From contig CAMWOX010000001.1 of the NCBI GenBank assembly GCA_947175975.1, forward strand, positions 1-41,950: a stretch of 41,950 nt of DNA, in the 5' to 3' direction. The position numbers and the translations under genes are program-made. Of this stretch, positions 21,753 through 30,331 are shown piece after piece (the first letter of the stretch is position 1; every line of letters begins with the position of its first letter). This DNA is from an uncultured Ruminococcus sp. GTDB lineage: Bacteria > Bacillota > Clostridia > Oscillospirales > Ruminococcaceae. The notes below the pieces were generated by a model that worked only from the letters and a program-made list of their open reading frames with translations, made no database searches and had not been told where the DNA came from.

Positions 21753-23393
21753 ATGAAAAAGCAAAGTTTTCTCCATGCCTCTCTGCTGCTGACAGGTTCA
21801 GCCATATTCGCCAAGCTGTGTGGTGCTTTATTCAAACTGCCGCTGACAAATCTCCTTGGCGGAACAGGCATGGGATATTTCAGCTGTGCATACGGACTCT
21901 TTCTGCCATTATATGCTGTATTCGTGACCGGAATCTCCACAGCGGTAGCAAGACCGACGGCAGATTTTGCAGGACGGAAAGAATATCATTCTGCACTAAG
22001 AGTCCGGCATGTTGCAAGAATCCTCTGTCTGGGAATGGGACTTGCCGGAATGACTCTGGCAATTCTGCTTGCAAAATATTTCACAATCCGGACTTCGGGA
22101 TCACTGGAGGCATATCCAGCAGTCCTGGCAATTGCACCGGCTGTACTGTTATGCTGTCTGACGGCTGTGGAACGTGGCTATTATGAGGGATTATGCAGTA
22201 TGACACCCACGGCTGTCTCACAGGCACTGGAAGCCGTGACAAAACTGGTCTCTGGCTTATTTCTCGGAAAATTCTTCTACGATTCCAATTTTCTGATTCT
22301 AGAGAACTATTCTCCCGAAAGCCGAGGTTCTTTCGGTGCAGTTCTTGGTGTCACGATTTCCACTTTGGCAGGATACCTCTGCATGATCTTCCGGAATCTG
22401 ATTCAGGATAAAAACAAAAATCACCCTCAACAAAAGCCTGTCCCCTCAGACCGGAAAATTTTGAAACTCCTGATCCGGCTCATGATTCCGGCGGCTCTGG
22501 GTGCATTAGTTACAAATCTCACTTCCCTGGTTGATTTACTGACAATCATGCGATGTTTCCAGAATATGCTTTCTGAAAACGTTGCAGAATTTTATCAGAA
22601 AGCCTGCATTCCGCAAGAAATTCCGGTACAGGAAGCCTCTGCATTTGTCTATGGCTCTTTTATGGGATTATCTGTGACTGTATTCAATCTCGTTCCCTCT
22701 CTCACGAATATGCTCGCAAAAGGTGTTCTGCCTTGTACTGCCCAGGCATGGGCTGCCGGTGACCGAAAATCTGCCGCTGATTATGCAAGACAAGTCCTGA
22801 TTCTGACTGGTGTGGTTGCCATTCCGGCAGGATGCGGCATTTTTGCACTATCTGAACCGATTCTGCAATTTTTATTTGCCGGACGGGACGCAGAAATCGC
22901 TGCTGCCGCCGCCGGACTACAATGGCTTTCCCCTGCCCTGCTGTTTCTCTGTCTGGCATTTCCGGTATTCAGTTTATTGCAGGCAATCGGAAAAGAAAAT
23001 CTGCCTGTCAGAATCATGCTTGCTGGAATCGTAGTCAAAATCCTCTGCAATTTCCTGCTGATTCCGGTATTCTGTACAGCGGGGGCGGCGATTTCCACAA
23101 GTCTGTGCTATTTTGTAATCCTGATTCTGGCAATTCTGGCACTCCGGAAAGAACTTGGCATGAAACTACATATTTTGAAACCATTCCTGTCTCAGCTCTG
23201 GGGAGGCATGTTATGTGCAGGTTCTGCGTGGGTCTGCTATGACAGGATGACAGCACATGCACTTTCCCAAAGAATTGCACTGATGCTGGCAATTCTTTGT
23301 GCTGTCCTGATCTATGCACTTGTATTATGTTTGACATCACAGAAAGAATATCAGAATATCCTGATTCAGAAAACCAATATGAACCAGGCATAA
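21753..23393 (+). CDS. SpoVB/MurJ-type polysaccharide flippase
   Basis: A 546-residue membrane protein with about 14 hydrophobic segments of the MVF/MATE-like fold (SpoVB, YabM, MurJ). It starts SFLHASLLLTGSAIFAKLCG with the GTGMGYFSCAYGLFLPLYAV region typical of the SpoVB branch. These proteins move lipid-linked sugar precursors across the membrane. In Bacillus the homologue yabM sits beside mazG (yabN) and rqcP (yabO); here it is divergent from that same cluster. GAAAGGGG precedes the ATG. Whether it serves peptidoglycan, spore cortex or another glycan is unknown. Confidence 0.92.
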   Translation: MKKQSFLHASLLLTGSAIFAKLCGALFKLPLTNLLGGTGMGYFSCAYGLFLPLYAVFVTGISTAVARPTADFAGRKEYHSALRVRHVARILCLGMGLAGMTLAILLAKYFTIRTSGSLEAYPAVLAIAPAVLLCCLTAVERGYYEGLCSMTPTAVSQALEAVTKLVSGLFLGKFFYDSNFLILENYSPESRGSFGAVLGVTISTLAGYLCMIFRNLIQDKNKNHPQQKPVPSDRKILKLLIRLMIPAALGALVTNLTSLVDLLTIMRCFQNMLSENVAEFYQKACIPQEIPVQEASAFVYGSFMGLSVTVFNLVPSLTNMLAKGVLPCTAQAWAAGDRKSAADYARQVLILTGVVAIPAGCGIFALSEPILQFLFAGRDAEIAAAAAGLQWLSPALLFLCLAFPVFSLLQAIGKENLPVRIMLAGIVVKILCNFLLIPVFCTAGAAISTSLCYFVILILAILALRKELGMKLHILKPFLSQLWGGMLCAGSAWVCYDRMTAHALSQRIALMLAILCAVLIYALVLCLTSQKEYQNILIQKTNMNQA

Positions 23394-23414
23394 GCAGAGA
23401 AATCAATTTTTGTC

Positions 23415-23443
23415 TTGACAGGCATTCCCATCTGTGTTATACT
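23415..23443 (+). promoter_or_regulatory. Promoter of the ispD operon
   Basis: TTGACA (23415-23420), 17 bp, TATACT (23438-23443), 45 bp before the chosen ispD start. Confidence 0.85.
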
Positions 23444-23487
23444 TATTAATGAATATATCTTATTGCTCATACATAAGGACTGATTCT

Positions 23488-24174
23488 ATGCCAGAAACAA
23501 ATAAACCCGATACTTCTGTGATCCTGGTCTGTGCCGGCAATGCCTCACGCATGAACGGTGTCAATAAAATCCTCATGCCCCTTGGAAAAAGTAATGTGAT
23601 TGGCATCTGTATGCAGGCATTTCAGCAATGCGAAGATGTCGCAGAAATCATCATTGTTACAAAATCCGAACATGCACAGGCAATCCGGGAAACGGCAGAA
23701 TCTTTGCAGATCTCCAAATTAACACAGATTACAGATGGCGGTGCAACCCGTCAGGAAAGTGTAATGCAAGGACTGAAACTTGTTTCCAAATTCACAAATT
23801 ATATTGCTGTCCATGATGGTGCAAGACCTCTTGTGAAACCGGAGCATATTTCCAAAGTCATCCGGGATGCGAGAGTATTCGGCGGTGCGACACTTGGTGT
23901 TCCTGTAAAAGACACGATCAAGATTGTAGACGACGGTCTGATTACAGATACACCTCCCCGGCACACTCTCTACATAACACAGACACCGCAGGTATTCCGG
24001 AAAAGACTTTATTTTGAAGCCGTTGATTTCGCACTGGAACATCATCTTGATTTTACGGACGACTGCCAGCTTGTCGAATCTATTGGTGGCAAAGTCTGCA
24101 TGACAACCGGAGATTATACAAATATCAAAATCACAACACCAGAAGACAGAGCCATTGCGGAGGTATTATTATGA
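23488..24174 (+). CDS. ispD: 2-C-methyl-D-erythritol 4-phosphate cytidylyltransferase
   Basis: A 228-residue MEP-pathway enzyme transferring CMP to MEP. Seen: VCAGNASRMNGVNKILMPLG (nucleotide-binding loop and Lys), VHDGARPLV, and FTDDCQLVE near the C-terminus. I chose the ATG at 23488 since AAGGA lies 9 bp upstream; the longer frame from 23434 begins within the promoter. It overlaps ispF by 4 bp. Confidence 0.96.
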   Translation: MPETNKPDTSVILVCAGNASRMNGVNKILMPLGKSNVIGICMQAFQQCEDVAEIIIVTKSEHAQAIRETAESLQISKLTQITDGGATRQESVMQGLKLVSKFTNYIAVHDGARPLVKPEHISKVIRDARVFGGATLGVPVKDTIKIVDDGLITDTPPRHTLYITQTPQVFRKRLYFEAVDFALEHHLDFTDDCQLVESIGGKVCMTTGDYTNIKITTPEDRAIAEVLL

Positions 24175-24650
24175 TTAGAATTGGACACGGTTATGATGTA
24201 CATCAACTTGTACCAGATCGGAAGCTAATTCTCGGCGGTGTAAAAATACCTCATACACTGGGATTACTGGGGCATTCTGATGCGGATGTGTTACTACATG
24301 CCATTGCGGATGCCCTGCTCGGTGCGCTTGCACTCGGCGATATCGGAAAACATTTCCCTGACACAGATCCGACATATCAGAATGCCGACAGCCTGGAATT
24401 ACTGAAACATGTTGTTTCCCTGATAGAACAACAAAATTACAGACTCGGCAATCTGGATGCAATCGTCATTGCCCAGAAGCCGAAACTTGCACCCTATATC
24501 CCGGAAATGCGCCGGAATATCGCCGATGCCTGTAATGCAGATCTCTCACAGATTAGCATCAAGGCAACCACCGAAGAACGTCTCGGATTCACTGGTGAAG
24601 AGAAAGGCATTTCTGCACACTGTGTTGCTTTATTAATTGACTGCACATAA
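24171..24650 (+). CDS. ispF: 2-C-methyl-D-erythritol 2,4-cyclodiphosphate synthase
   Basis: A 159-residue enzyme making the cyclic diphosphate of the MEP isoprenoid pathway. Seen: GHGYDVHQL with the zinc ligands Asp and His, GHSDADVLLHAIADALLGAL, and IKATTEERLGFTG. ATGA overlap with ispD shows translational coupling. Confidence 0.97.
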   Translation: MIRIGHGYDVHQLVPDRKLILGGVKIPHTLGLLGHSDADVLLHAIADALLGALALGDIGKHFPDTDPTYQNADSLELLKHVVSLIEQQNYRLGNLDAIVIAQKPKLAPYIPEMRRNIADACNADLSQISIKATTEERLGFTGEEKGISAHCVALLIDCT

Positions 24651-24701
24651 TCATAAACCATGTCATATCATATAGTATTATCTTGCAGAAGGGGTGATAC
24701 T

Positions 24702-24923
24702 ATGATATGCATGGCGGTTCTGCCGTCGGACACGTTTGCACACAAAGCACAACGCATTCTGACTGCAAACGGCTATCAATGTGAAATGATCCGCACCACC
24801 AGCCAGAAAGAAGGCTGTATTTTCGGGATCAGAATCAATGGTGATCCAGAACAGATCCGGATCTTGCTGCAACGAGGGAGTGTCCCTGTCAGAAGTCTGC
24901 GAATTGAGCGTGATGATGCATGA
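24702..24923 (+). CDS. DUF3343 putative Se/S carrier-like protein
   Basis: A 73-residue protein of DUF3343 type (MAVLPSDTFAHKAQRILTAN ... CEMIRTTSQKEGCIFGIRIN). The family often neighbours selenium or sulfur transfer genes and has been suggested to carry persulfide or selenide on a cysteine; CIFGIRI holds the expected cysteine. I chose ATG 24702 because AAGGGGTG lies just before it. It overlaps the next gene, a cysteine desulfurase homologue, by 4 bp, supporting a sulfur-carrier role. No SelD or YedF gene is in the window. Confidence 0.85.
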   Translation: MICMAVLPSDTFAHKAQRILTANGYQCEMIRTTSQKEGCIFGIRINGDPEQIRILLQRGSVPVRSLRIERDDA

Positions 24924-26062
24924 CAGTAAATTTTGACAATGCTGCGACCACATTCCCCAAGCCGCCGGAAGTCAGGCTTGCTGTGGAAAAAGCCATTGTA
25001 CGCTATGGCAGCTCCGGCAGGGGCAGCCATCCGATTGCACTCCGGGGTTCTGAGCTGATTTATTCTTCCAGAGAAGTAATCTCTGATTTCTTCGGCGCAG
25101 AACCGGAAAATGTAATCCTAACAGCCAACTGCACGCATGCGCTGAATATTGCGATTCAGGGCATTGCCGCAACGCATCAGAATGCCCATGTGATCATCAG
25201 CCAGATGGAGCATAACTCCGTGCTGAGACCCGTCTACGCACTTGCCAAGAAAAAACAGATCCGGTACAGTATCGCAGAAGTAAAACCGTCAAAGGCTGAA
25301 ACACTGGAAAATTTTGCGAAACTGATCCGTTCCGATACCATTGCAGTGATCTGTACGATTGCAAGCAATGTCACAGGACAGATTCTTCCCTGGAAAGAAA
25401 TTGGCACTCTGTGCCAGGAGAAAAATATCTGCTTTATTGCGGATGGCGCACAGGCATGTGGCTTACTGCCGGTCAATATGCAATCAGATCATATTAATAT
25501 TCTCTGTACGGCAGGACACAAAGCACTGTACGGCATTACAGGCACAGGGCTTTTGCTTTCTGATGGCAAATACCAGCTCCCGCCTTTAATGCAGGGCGGC
25601 TCAGGAAGCATGTCTAATCTGCCGGAAATGCCGGATTTTCTGCCGGATTCCCTGGAAGCCGGAACGCTGAACCTGATCGGCGCAGCATCTTTAAAAGCCG
25701 GAATTTCTTTTGTAAAGAAAAAAGGCATTGAAACTATTTTCAAATCCGAAACTGCACTCTGCAATGCACTTTGTGAAAAACTCCGAAAAAATCCGGATGT
25801 GATCCTCTATCGGAATCCTGAATCGGACTATGTGCCGCTTGTATCGTTTAATCTCAGAAACAGACCCGCAGAGGAAGTGGCTTCTGCACTGGGCAAAAAA
25901 GGTTTCTGTCTGCGTGCCGGACTGCATTGCGCACCTCTGGCGCATTATTTTCTGCACACAGTAGAACCCTACCAGGGAACTGTCCGTTTTGCACCCTCCG
26001 TATTTTCGGGAATGCCGGACACGCTCCGGCTTGCAGAAACAATTGCCGGATTGAATCTGTAA
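24920..26062 (+). CDS. Cysteine desulfurase-family class V aminotransferase
   Basis: A 380-residue PLP enzyme. Seen: NFDNAATTFPKPPEV at the N-terminus, ISQMEHNSVLRP, the aspartate in CFIADGAQACG, the PLP lysine in TAGHKALYGITGTG, and the catalytic cysteine in RAGLHCAPLAHYF. It should remove sulfur (or selenium) from cysteine, passing it as persulfide. The short catalytic loop is of the SufS/CsdA group. Its tight coupling with DUF3343 suggests that protein as acceptor; no SufU, IscU or NifU is nearby. Confidence 0.93.
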   Translation: MTVNFDNAATTFPKPPEVRLAVEKAIVRYGSSGRGSHPIALRGSELIYSSREVISDFFGAEPENVILTANCTHALNIAIQGIAATHQNAHVIISQMEHNSVLRPVYALAKKKQIRYSIAEVKPSKAETLENFAKLIRSDTIAVICTIASNVTGQILPWKEIGTLCQEKNICFIADGAQACGLLPVNMQSDHINILCTAGHKALYGITGTGLLLSDGKYQLPPLMQGGSGSMSNLPEMPDFLPDSLEAGTLNLIGAASLKAGISFVKKKGIETIFKSETALCNALCEKLRKNPDVILYRNPESDYVPLVSFNLRNRPAEEVASALGKKGFCLRAGLHCAPLAHYFLHTVEPYQGTVRFAPSVFSGMPDTLRLAETIAGLNL

Positions 26063-26073
26063 TCATTCTGTTG

Positions 26074-26102
26074 TTGCAAATTCTAAAAAACAATGGTATG
26101 AT
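26074..26102 (+). promoter_or_regulatory. Promoter of cdaA-cdaR
   Basis: TTGCAA (26074-26079), 17 bp, TATGAT (26097-26102) with TGG before it. The start would be near 26109. Confidence 0.7.
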
Positions 26103-26110
26103 AAAATAAG

Positions 26111-26132
26111 CCGGAGAGCATCTGCTCTCCGG
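26111..26132 (+). promoter_or_regulatory. 5' hairpin at the start of the cdaA transcript
   Basis: CCGGAGAGC and GCTCTCCGG form a perfect 9-bp stem around ATCT, with no T run. It would be the first structure of the cdaA mRNA, ending 6 bp before the Shine-Dalgarno AAAGGAAG. A 5' stabilising stem is likely; terminator function for the upstream gene is less so. Confidence 0.6.
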
Positions 26133-26151
26133 TCAGAAAGGAAGTGTACCA

Positions 26152-27075
26152 ATGAGTAATCTGAAAGAAATCCTCGAATCTGTATACAGCGTCATGCATA
26201 CAATGACACCTGTGGATTTCCTTGATATTGCATTATTATCTTATATTATCTATGTTACGCTGAAATTAATCCGTGAAACCAGGGCAGGACAGTTATTCAA
26301 GGGCATTTCTTTTCTTCTGGTTGTCTATATGATCGGAAAAATAATTGAACTCAAATCCATTACTTATATTCTGGAGCATGTATTCAATATCGGCATTCTG
26401 GCAATTCTGATCATGTTTCAGCCGGAGGTTCGCCGTGCTGTGGAGAAACTCGGACATACTAAACTGGGCTTAGATACCATTCTCTCTGCATCCAGCAATG
26501 AGATGACTGCCAAATGGTCTCCTGCGATTGAAGCAATCTGTGATTCTTGTGTGGAACTAAGCAAAACCTGCACAGGTGCTTTGATCGTCATTGAAAAACA
26601 GACACGTCTGGGCGAACAGATCGAAAACGGAACAATCCTGAATGCAACTCCCAGCAAAGAATTATTCGGCAATATTTTCTATCCCAAAACACCTCTGCAT
26701 GACGGCGCAGTGATCATGCGTGACGGAATGATTCTTGCTGCTGCCTGCTTTCTACCCAAACCCCAGAAAGAAGAATTAATCAATAAAAAACTGGGTTCTC
26801 GTCACAGGGCAGCAATCGGCATGAGTGAAAATTCTGATGCGATCGTGATCGTTGTTTCGGAAGAAACTGGACAGATTTCTGTTGCAGAAAACGGCACATT
26901 GACAAGAGATTTTAATCATGATTCTCTCCAGCAGCTTCTGACGGACAACCTAATTCCCAAACAGCCAGAAAGTAAAAAAATGCGTTTGCCGATTCTGAAA
27001 AATCGTTCTTTCAAAACGGAAAACACAGAAATTATAGATGAAAAGGGGAATCCAGAGCATGAAAAAAATTCATGA
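26152..27075 (+). CDS. cdaA: Diadenylate cyclase CdaA
   Basis: A 307-residue membrane-bound enzyme making c-di-AMP from two ATP. Three hydrophobic segments occupy the first ~100 residues, followed by the DAC domain with LHDGAVIMRDG (DGA) and GSRHRAAIG (RHR) catalytic motifs. The C-terminal extension past residue 265 is charged. It overlaps cdaR by 17 bp. The common third partner glmM is not next to it; the receptor DarA is encoded at 182. Confidence 0.97.
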   Translation: MSNLKEILESVYSVMHTMTPVDFLDIALLSYIIYVTLKLIRETRAGQLFKGISFLLVVYMIGKIIELKSITYILEHVFNIGILAILIMFQPEVRRAVEKLGHTKLGLDTILSASSNEMTAKWSPAIEAICDSCVELSKTCTGALIVIEKQTRLGEQIENGTILNATPSKELFGNIFYPKTPLHDGAVIMRDGMILAAACFLPKPQKEELINKKLGSRHRAAIGMSENSDAIVIVVSEETGQISVAENGTLTRDFNHDSLQQLLTDNLIPKQPESKKMRLPILKNRSFKTENTEIIDEKGNPEHEKNS

Positions 27076-28417
27076 TTTTCAGAGCTTTCTTGCCAGTCTG
27101 CTTGATACCAAGCCTGTTTCTGTGATTGCCTCTGTATTATGTGCTGTGCTGATCTGGTTTTCTATTTCTGTCACAGTCTATCAGACAACCCATGTGAAAT
27201 TCTATAATATCCCTCTGACAGTGGATCTGACAGGGACTCCCGCCGAAGCAAATGGTTTGAGTTCTGTTTCCTGCGATGTCGAAACGGTCACAGTGGAACT
27301 GGAGGGAAACAGAGCGCAGATCGGGAGACTGACACAGGAAGATCTCAAAGCTAATATCGTCACAGGCAATACCGATACAATCGGAGAATTTTCTTTTGAA
27401 ATTTCAATTGAAACAGATAAAAATATTTCGTTTGTGTCAACCATTTCCCCAGATTACGCAACTGTGAAACTTGACCGGATTGAAACAAGAACCTATGATG
27501 TTACGGCATCCGTTCCCAACGTACATGCAACCTTTGGTCATGCTATGGACAAGGACGATATTTTATTTGAACCGGCACAGATTGAGATCACAGGACCATC
27601 CACACAACTGGACAAGATCAGCCGTGTAGAGGCTTATTCTGACAAATCCCTGGAAATTGACAGTTTGTATTCTCTCTATACCAGCGAAATCAGATTATAT
27701 TCTCCGGAGGGTGCGATACTAGATACAGATGATCTGGAAATCCCAAATACTAATTTTCAGATCACAATCCCTGTACTGACGCAAAAAGAATTACAATTAA
27801 CTTATAATATCATCAATGCACCAAGTAATTTTAATCTGGACTGGCTAAAAGAACATCTACAACTCTCAGAAGATACTATCACGCTGGCATCACAAACCAA
27901 CACTGCCTTTGCAGAACTGGATGAATGGCCTTTAGGCTCTGTCAAACTGAATGATATTGGTCTAACATCCGAGAATTATTTTACTGTAGAACTCGGCGAA
28001 GAATTTATTAACCAGAGCGGGTTCCAGCAAGTTAGATTAACACTGAATAACGAAGAACTCACATCCAGAGAATTTCAGGTCAGCAATAGCAATATTTCTG
28101 TTGTCAATATACCGAAAAATTATGATTGCAATATCATCACAAGAAATTTGTCCGTGATAGTGATCGGTACAGAAGCGGATCTGGATGCACTTAGTACACA
28201 AGATATTATTGTGACGGCGGATCTTTTGAATTATAACATCACATCAACTAATGCAGATGCTACGATATCATTCTACGGAGAAGAATCCAGACTCTGGGCG
28301 GTAGGTGCATACAAAGTTGCTGTGGAATTAACAGAAAAGCCCACAGAAACAACAGTTTCTGAAACAATCTACCCGACAGATTCCGAAACAACAACAGAAA
28401 CAGAATCCGGCTCCTGA
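27059..28417 (+). CDS. cdaR: CdaA regulator CdaR (YbbR-domain protein)
   Basis: A 452-residue protein with an N-terminal membrane anchor (PVSVIASVLCAVLIWFSISV) and about four extracellular YbbR repeats (for example YNIPLTVDLTG and VTASVPNV), ending in a Thr/Glu-rich tail. CdaR binds CdaA and tunes c-di-AMP synthesis. I chose ATG 27059 because AAGGGGA lies 11 bp upstream, inside cdaA; the ATG at 27038 has no such site. Its stop codon lies in the terminator stem. Confidence 0.93.
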   Translation: MKKIHDFQSFLASLLDTKPVSVIASVLCAVLIWFSISVTVYQTTHVKFYNIPLTVDLTGTPAEANGLSSVSCDVETVTVELEGNRAQIGRLTQEDLKANIVTGNTDTIGEFSFEISIETDKNISFVSTISPDYATVKLDRIETRTYDVTASVPNVHATFGHAMDKDDILFEPAQIEITGPSTQLDKISRVEAYSDKSLEIDSLYSLYTSEIRLYSPEGAILDTDDLEIPNTNFQITIPVLTQKELQLTYNIINAPSNFNLDWLKEHLQLSEDTITLASQTNTAFAELDEWPLGSVKLNDIGLTSENYFTVELGEEFINQSGFQQVRLTLNNEELTSREFQVSNSNISVVNIPKNYDCNIITRNLSVIVIGTEADLDALSTQDIIVTADLLNYNITSTNADATISFYGEESRLWAVGAYKVAVELTEKPTETTVSETIYPTDSETTTETESGS

Positions 28418-28438
28418 CATCAGGAACCGGATTTTTTT
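28404..28438. terminator. Terminator shared by convergent cdaR and glycan operon
   Basis: AATCCGG-TCCTGA pairs with TCAGGA-CCGGATT (13 bp, one internal mismatch) around CA, followed by TTTTTT. The stop codons of cdaR (28415-28417) and of the leftward gene (28420-28422) are both inside the stem. The A run for the leftward direction is weak, so it is mainly a cdaR terminator. Confidence 0.88.
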
Positions 28439-29358
28439 ACATATTTTGCGATCTTGTTCACAAGCAGTGATCCTGCAACTAGGAAAATTTCTGCCACTGT
28501 TTGCCATAATCTTGAAATCAGTGAAATCGTGACAGCATATTCTTCCGGCATAATCAACAATAACCCTGCTATGAGAATCCCCTCCCGGACGCCTAGACCG
28601 CTTGGTGCAAATAGTGCCAGAATGCCTATGATCGTGGATAATCCGTAGATTCCACCAACATAGAGCCATTGCAAAGCCGTTACCGGATAAATCGCATGTA
28701 CCAGCATGAAAAATCCTGATCCTGCTACAAGCCAGTTACAGATAAATAATACTACCACCCGGAGCATATCCGGATACGACATAGGGATTTCCATATCTTT
28801 TTTCAGTAATTTTCCTGCCATTCTCAGAAAGAAATTAATAATCCTCGGATGAATAAAAATGAAAAACAGAATGATCAAAATTACTGTCAGCCAGGCATAC
28901 TGGGATAACAGATCATTCGGAAAGAAAAACAGAGAAATCAGAAATAAAAATGCAGCTCCCAAAAGTGTGCAGATATTCTCCAGGAAGAAACATATTGTTA
29001 CTTTCTGAATCGGCTGATTGGCTTTCTCATAGGCAGGACATCTTGCCATCAGCAAAAATACTTTTCCGGGAATATACTTTCCCGGAATCGAAGATAAATA
29101 AGCAATTACGGCATCGAAATGTCCAATATTGCATTGATTTAATTTTGTGATATAATGCCATAGTGATGCTAATGTAATCATATATGCAAAATAGAACAGG
29201 AATGAAATTATAACACTGATCCAGTCCAGATCCCAGTCCATATTTTTGATAACATCCCTGTTGTCAATAAAATATTTCCCTAGAAAATAAACTACCAGTA
29301 TCAGAAACAGAATCTTGATCCCATAAGAAAGATATTTTTTAGTTTTTTCCCTTTTCAT
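28420..29358 (-). CDS. UPF0104/LPG-synthase-TM family membrane protein
   Basis: A 312-residue membrane protein with about eight hydrophobic segments, of the UPF0104 (AglD/MprF transmembrane) family. Seen: IPGKYIPGKVFLLMARC and FAPSGLGVREGILIAGLLL, the family's two conserved segments. Members are thought to move lipid-linked substrates or act in glycolipid assembly. I chose ATG 29358 (MKREKTKKYL) because AGGAG lies 11 bp upstream; a longer frame from 29478 lies inside the preceding gene. It overlaps the GT2 gene by 20 bp and ends the nine-gene glycan operon. Confidence 0.88.
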   Translation of the reverse strand: MKREKTKKYLSYGIKILFLILVVYFLGKYFIDNRDVIKNMDWDLDWISVIISFLFYFAYMITLASLWHYITKLNQCNIGHFDAVIAYLSSIPGKYIPGKVFLLMARCPAYEKANQPIQKVTICFFLENICTLLGAAFLFLISLFFFPNDLLSQYAWLTVILIILFFIFIHPRIINFFLRMAGKLLKKDMEIPMSYPDMLRVVVLFICNWLVAGSGFFMLVHAIYPVTALQWLYVGGIYGLSTIIGILALFAPSGLGVREGILIAGLLLIMPEEYAVTISLISRLWQTVAEIFLVAGSLLVNKIAKYVKKSGS

Positions 29359-30331
29359 GACGCTTAACACTCCTGATTTTCTGTTCTGGTGCAGGCGAAC
29401 ACTCAATCTTACGGATTCTGTACTGAATATCTTCCAGTAATTTACGATTTGCAGCAATGGTATCTCCCAGTAAACCAATTGTAATTGTCTGGAATCCCAT
29501 CATCAGTAAAATTGCTGTCAGGATCAACGACTGCACATGTCCTGCACCATCTCCCATTGCCATAAAAATCAGAAACCGGATACCCAGGACTGCACCGAAT
29601 AAAAATAAAACAATTCCAACAATACTAAAAAATCTTAATGGCTTGTACATCACGAATGATCGGATAATCACAGTCGCAGAACGTTTCATATATTTCCACA
29701 TACTAGAAAATAACCTTGATGGTCTTGTCTCTTCATTCGTCCGGATCGGCACGGAAGTCATTGCCATTTTATTATGTCCTGCCTGGATGATGGTTTCAAG
29801 CGTATAAGTATATTCATTCACAACATTCAGACGCAGTGCGGCATCTCTGGAATATGCACGGAATCCGCTTGGTGCATCAGGAATATCCGTCCCGGAAGTA
29901 ATTCTGACAACCCAACTTCCGATATGCTGGAATTTTTTCTTTTTCCAGGAAAAATGTTCCGTCTGGTCAATCGGTCTCTCGCCAATTACAATATCTGCTT
30001 TTTCTTCCAGAATCGGCTTGACTAATTTCTCTATATCTGCACCACAGTATTGATTGTCTGCATCTGTATTCACAATAATATCCGCCCCCAGATGCAGACA
30101 AGCGTCCAGCCCTGCCAGAAATCCCTTGGCAAGTCCCTTGTTCTGCTTGAATGACACAATATGATGAAACCCCAGTTCACGAGCTTTCTGGACTGTGTGA
30201 TCCTGACTGCCATCATTGATGATTAAATATTCAATCTCATCAATGCCGGGGATCTCCCTGGGAAGATCCTGATAGGCTAATTCCAGTGTTTCTTCTTCAT
30301 TGTAACACGGAATCTGGATAATTAATTTCAT
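29339..30331 (-). CDS. Glycosyltransferase family 2, GtrB/DPM1-like with two membrane helices
   Basis: A 330-residue protein: a GT-A domain with IIQIPCYNEEETL, IINDGSQD, NTDADNQY (DxD) and DAPSGFRAY, then two C-terminal membrane segments (residues ~232-255 and ~268-290). This is the layout of enzymes such as GtrB and CsbB, which load a sugar onto undecaprenyl phosphate at the inner face. AAAGGA precedes the ATG. Overlaps of 35 bp with the GT-C gene before and 20 bp with the UPF0104 gene after indicate a functional trio. Confidence 0.93.
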   Translation of the reverse strand: MKLIIQIPCYNEEETLELAYQDLPREIPGIDEIEYLIINDGSQDHTVQKARELGFHHIVSFKQNKGLAKGFLAGLDACLHLGADIIVNTDADNQYCGADIEKLVKPILEEKADIVIGERPIDQTEHFSWKKKKFQHIGSWVVRITSGTDIPDAPSGFRAYSRDAALRLNVVNEYTYTLETIIQAGHNKMAMTSVPIRTNEETRPSRLFSSMWKYMKRSATVIIRSFVMYKPLRFFSIVGIVLFLFGAVLGIRFLIFMAMGDGAGHVQSLILTAILLMMGFQTITIGLLGDTIAANRKLLEDIQYRIRKIECSPAPEQKIRSVKRHEKGKN

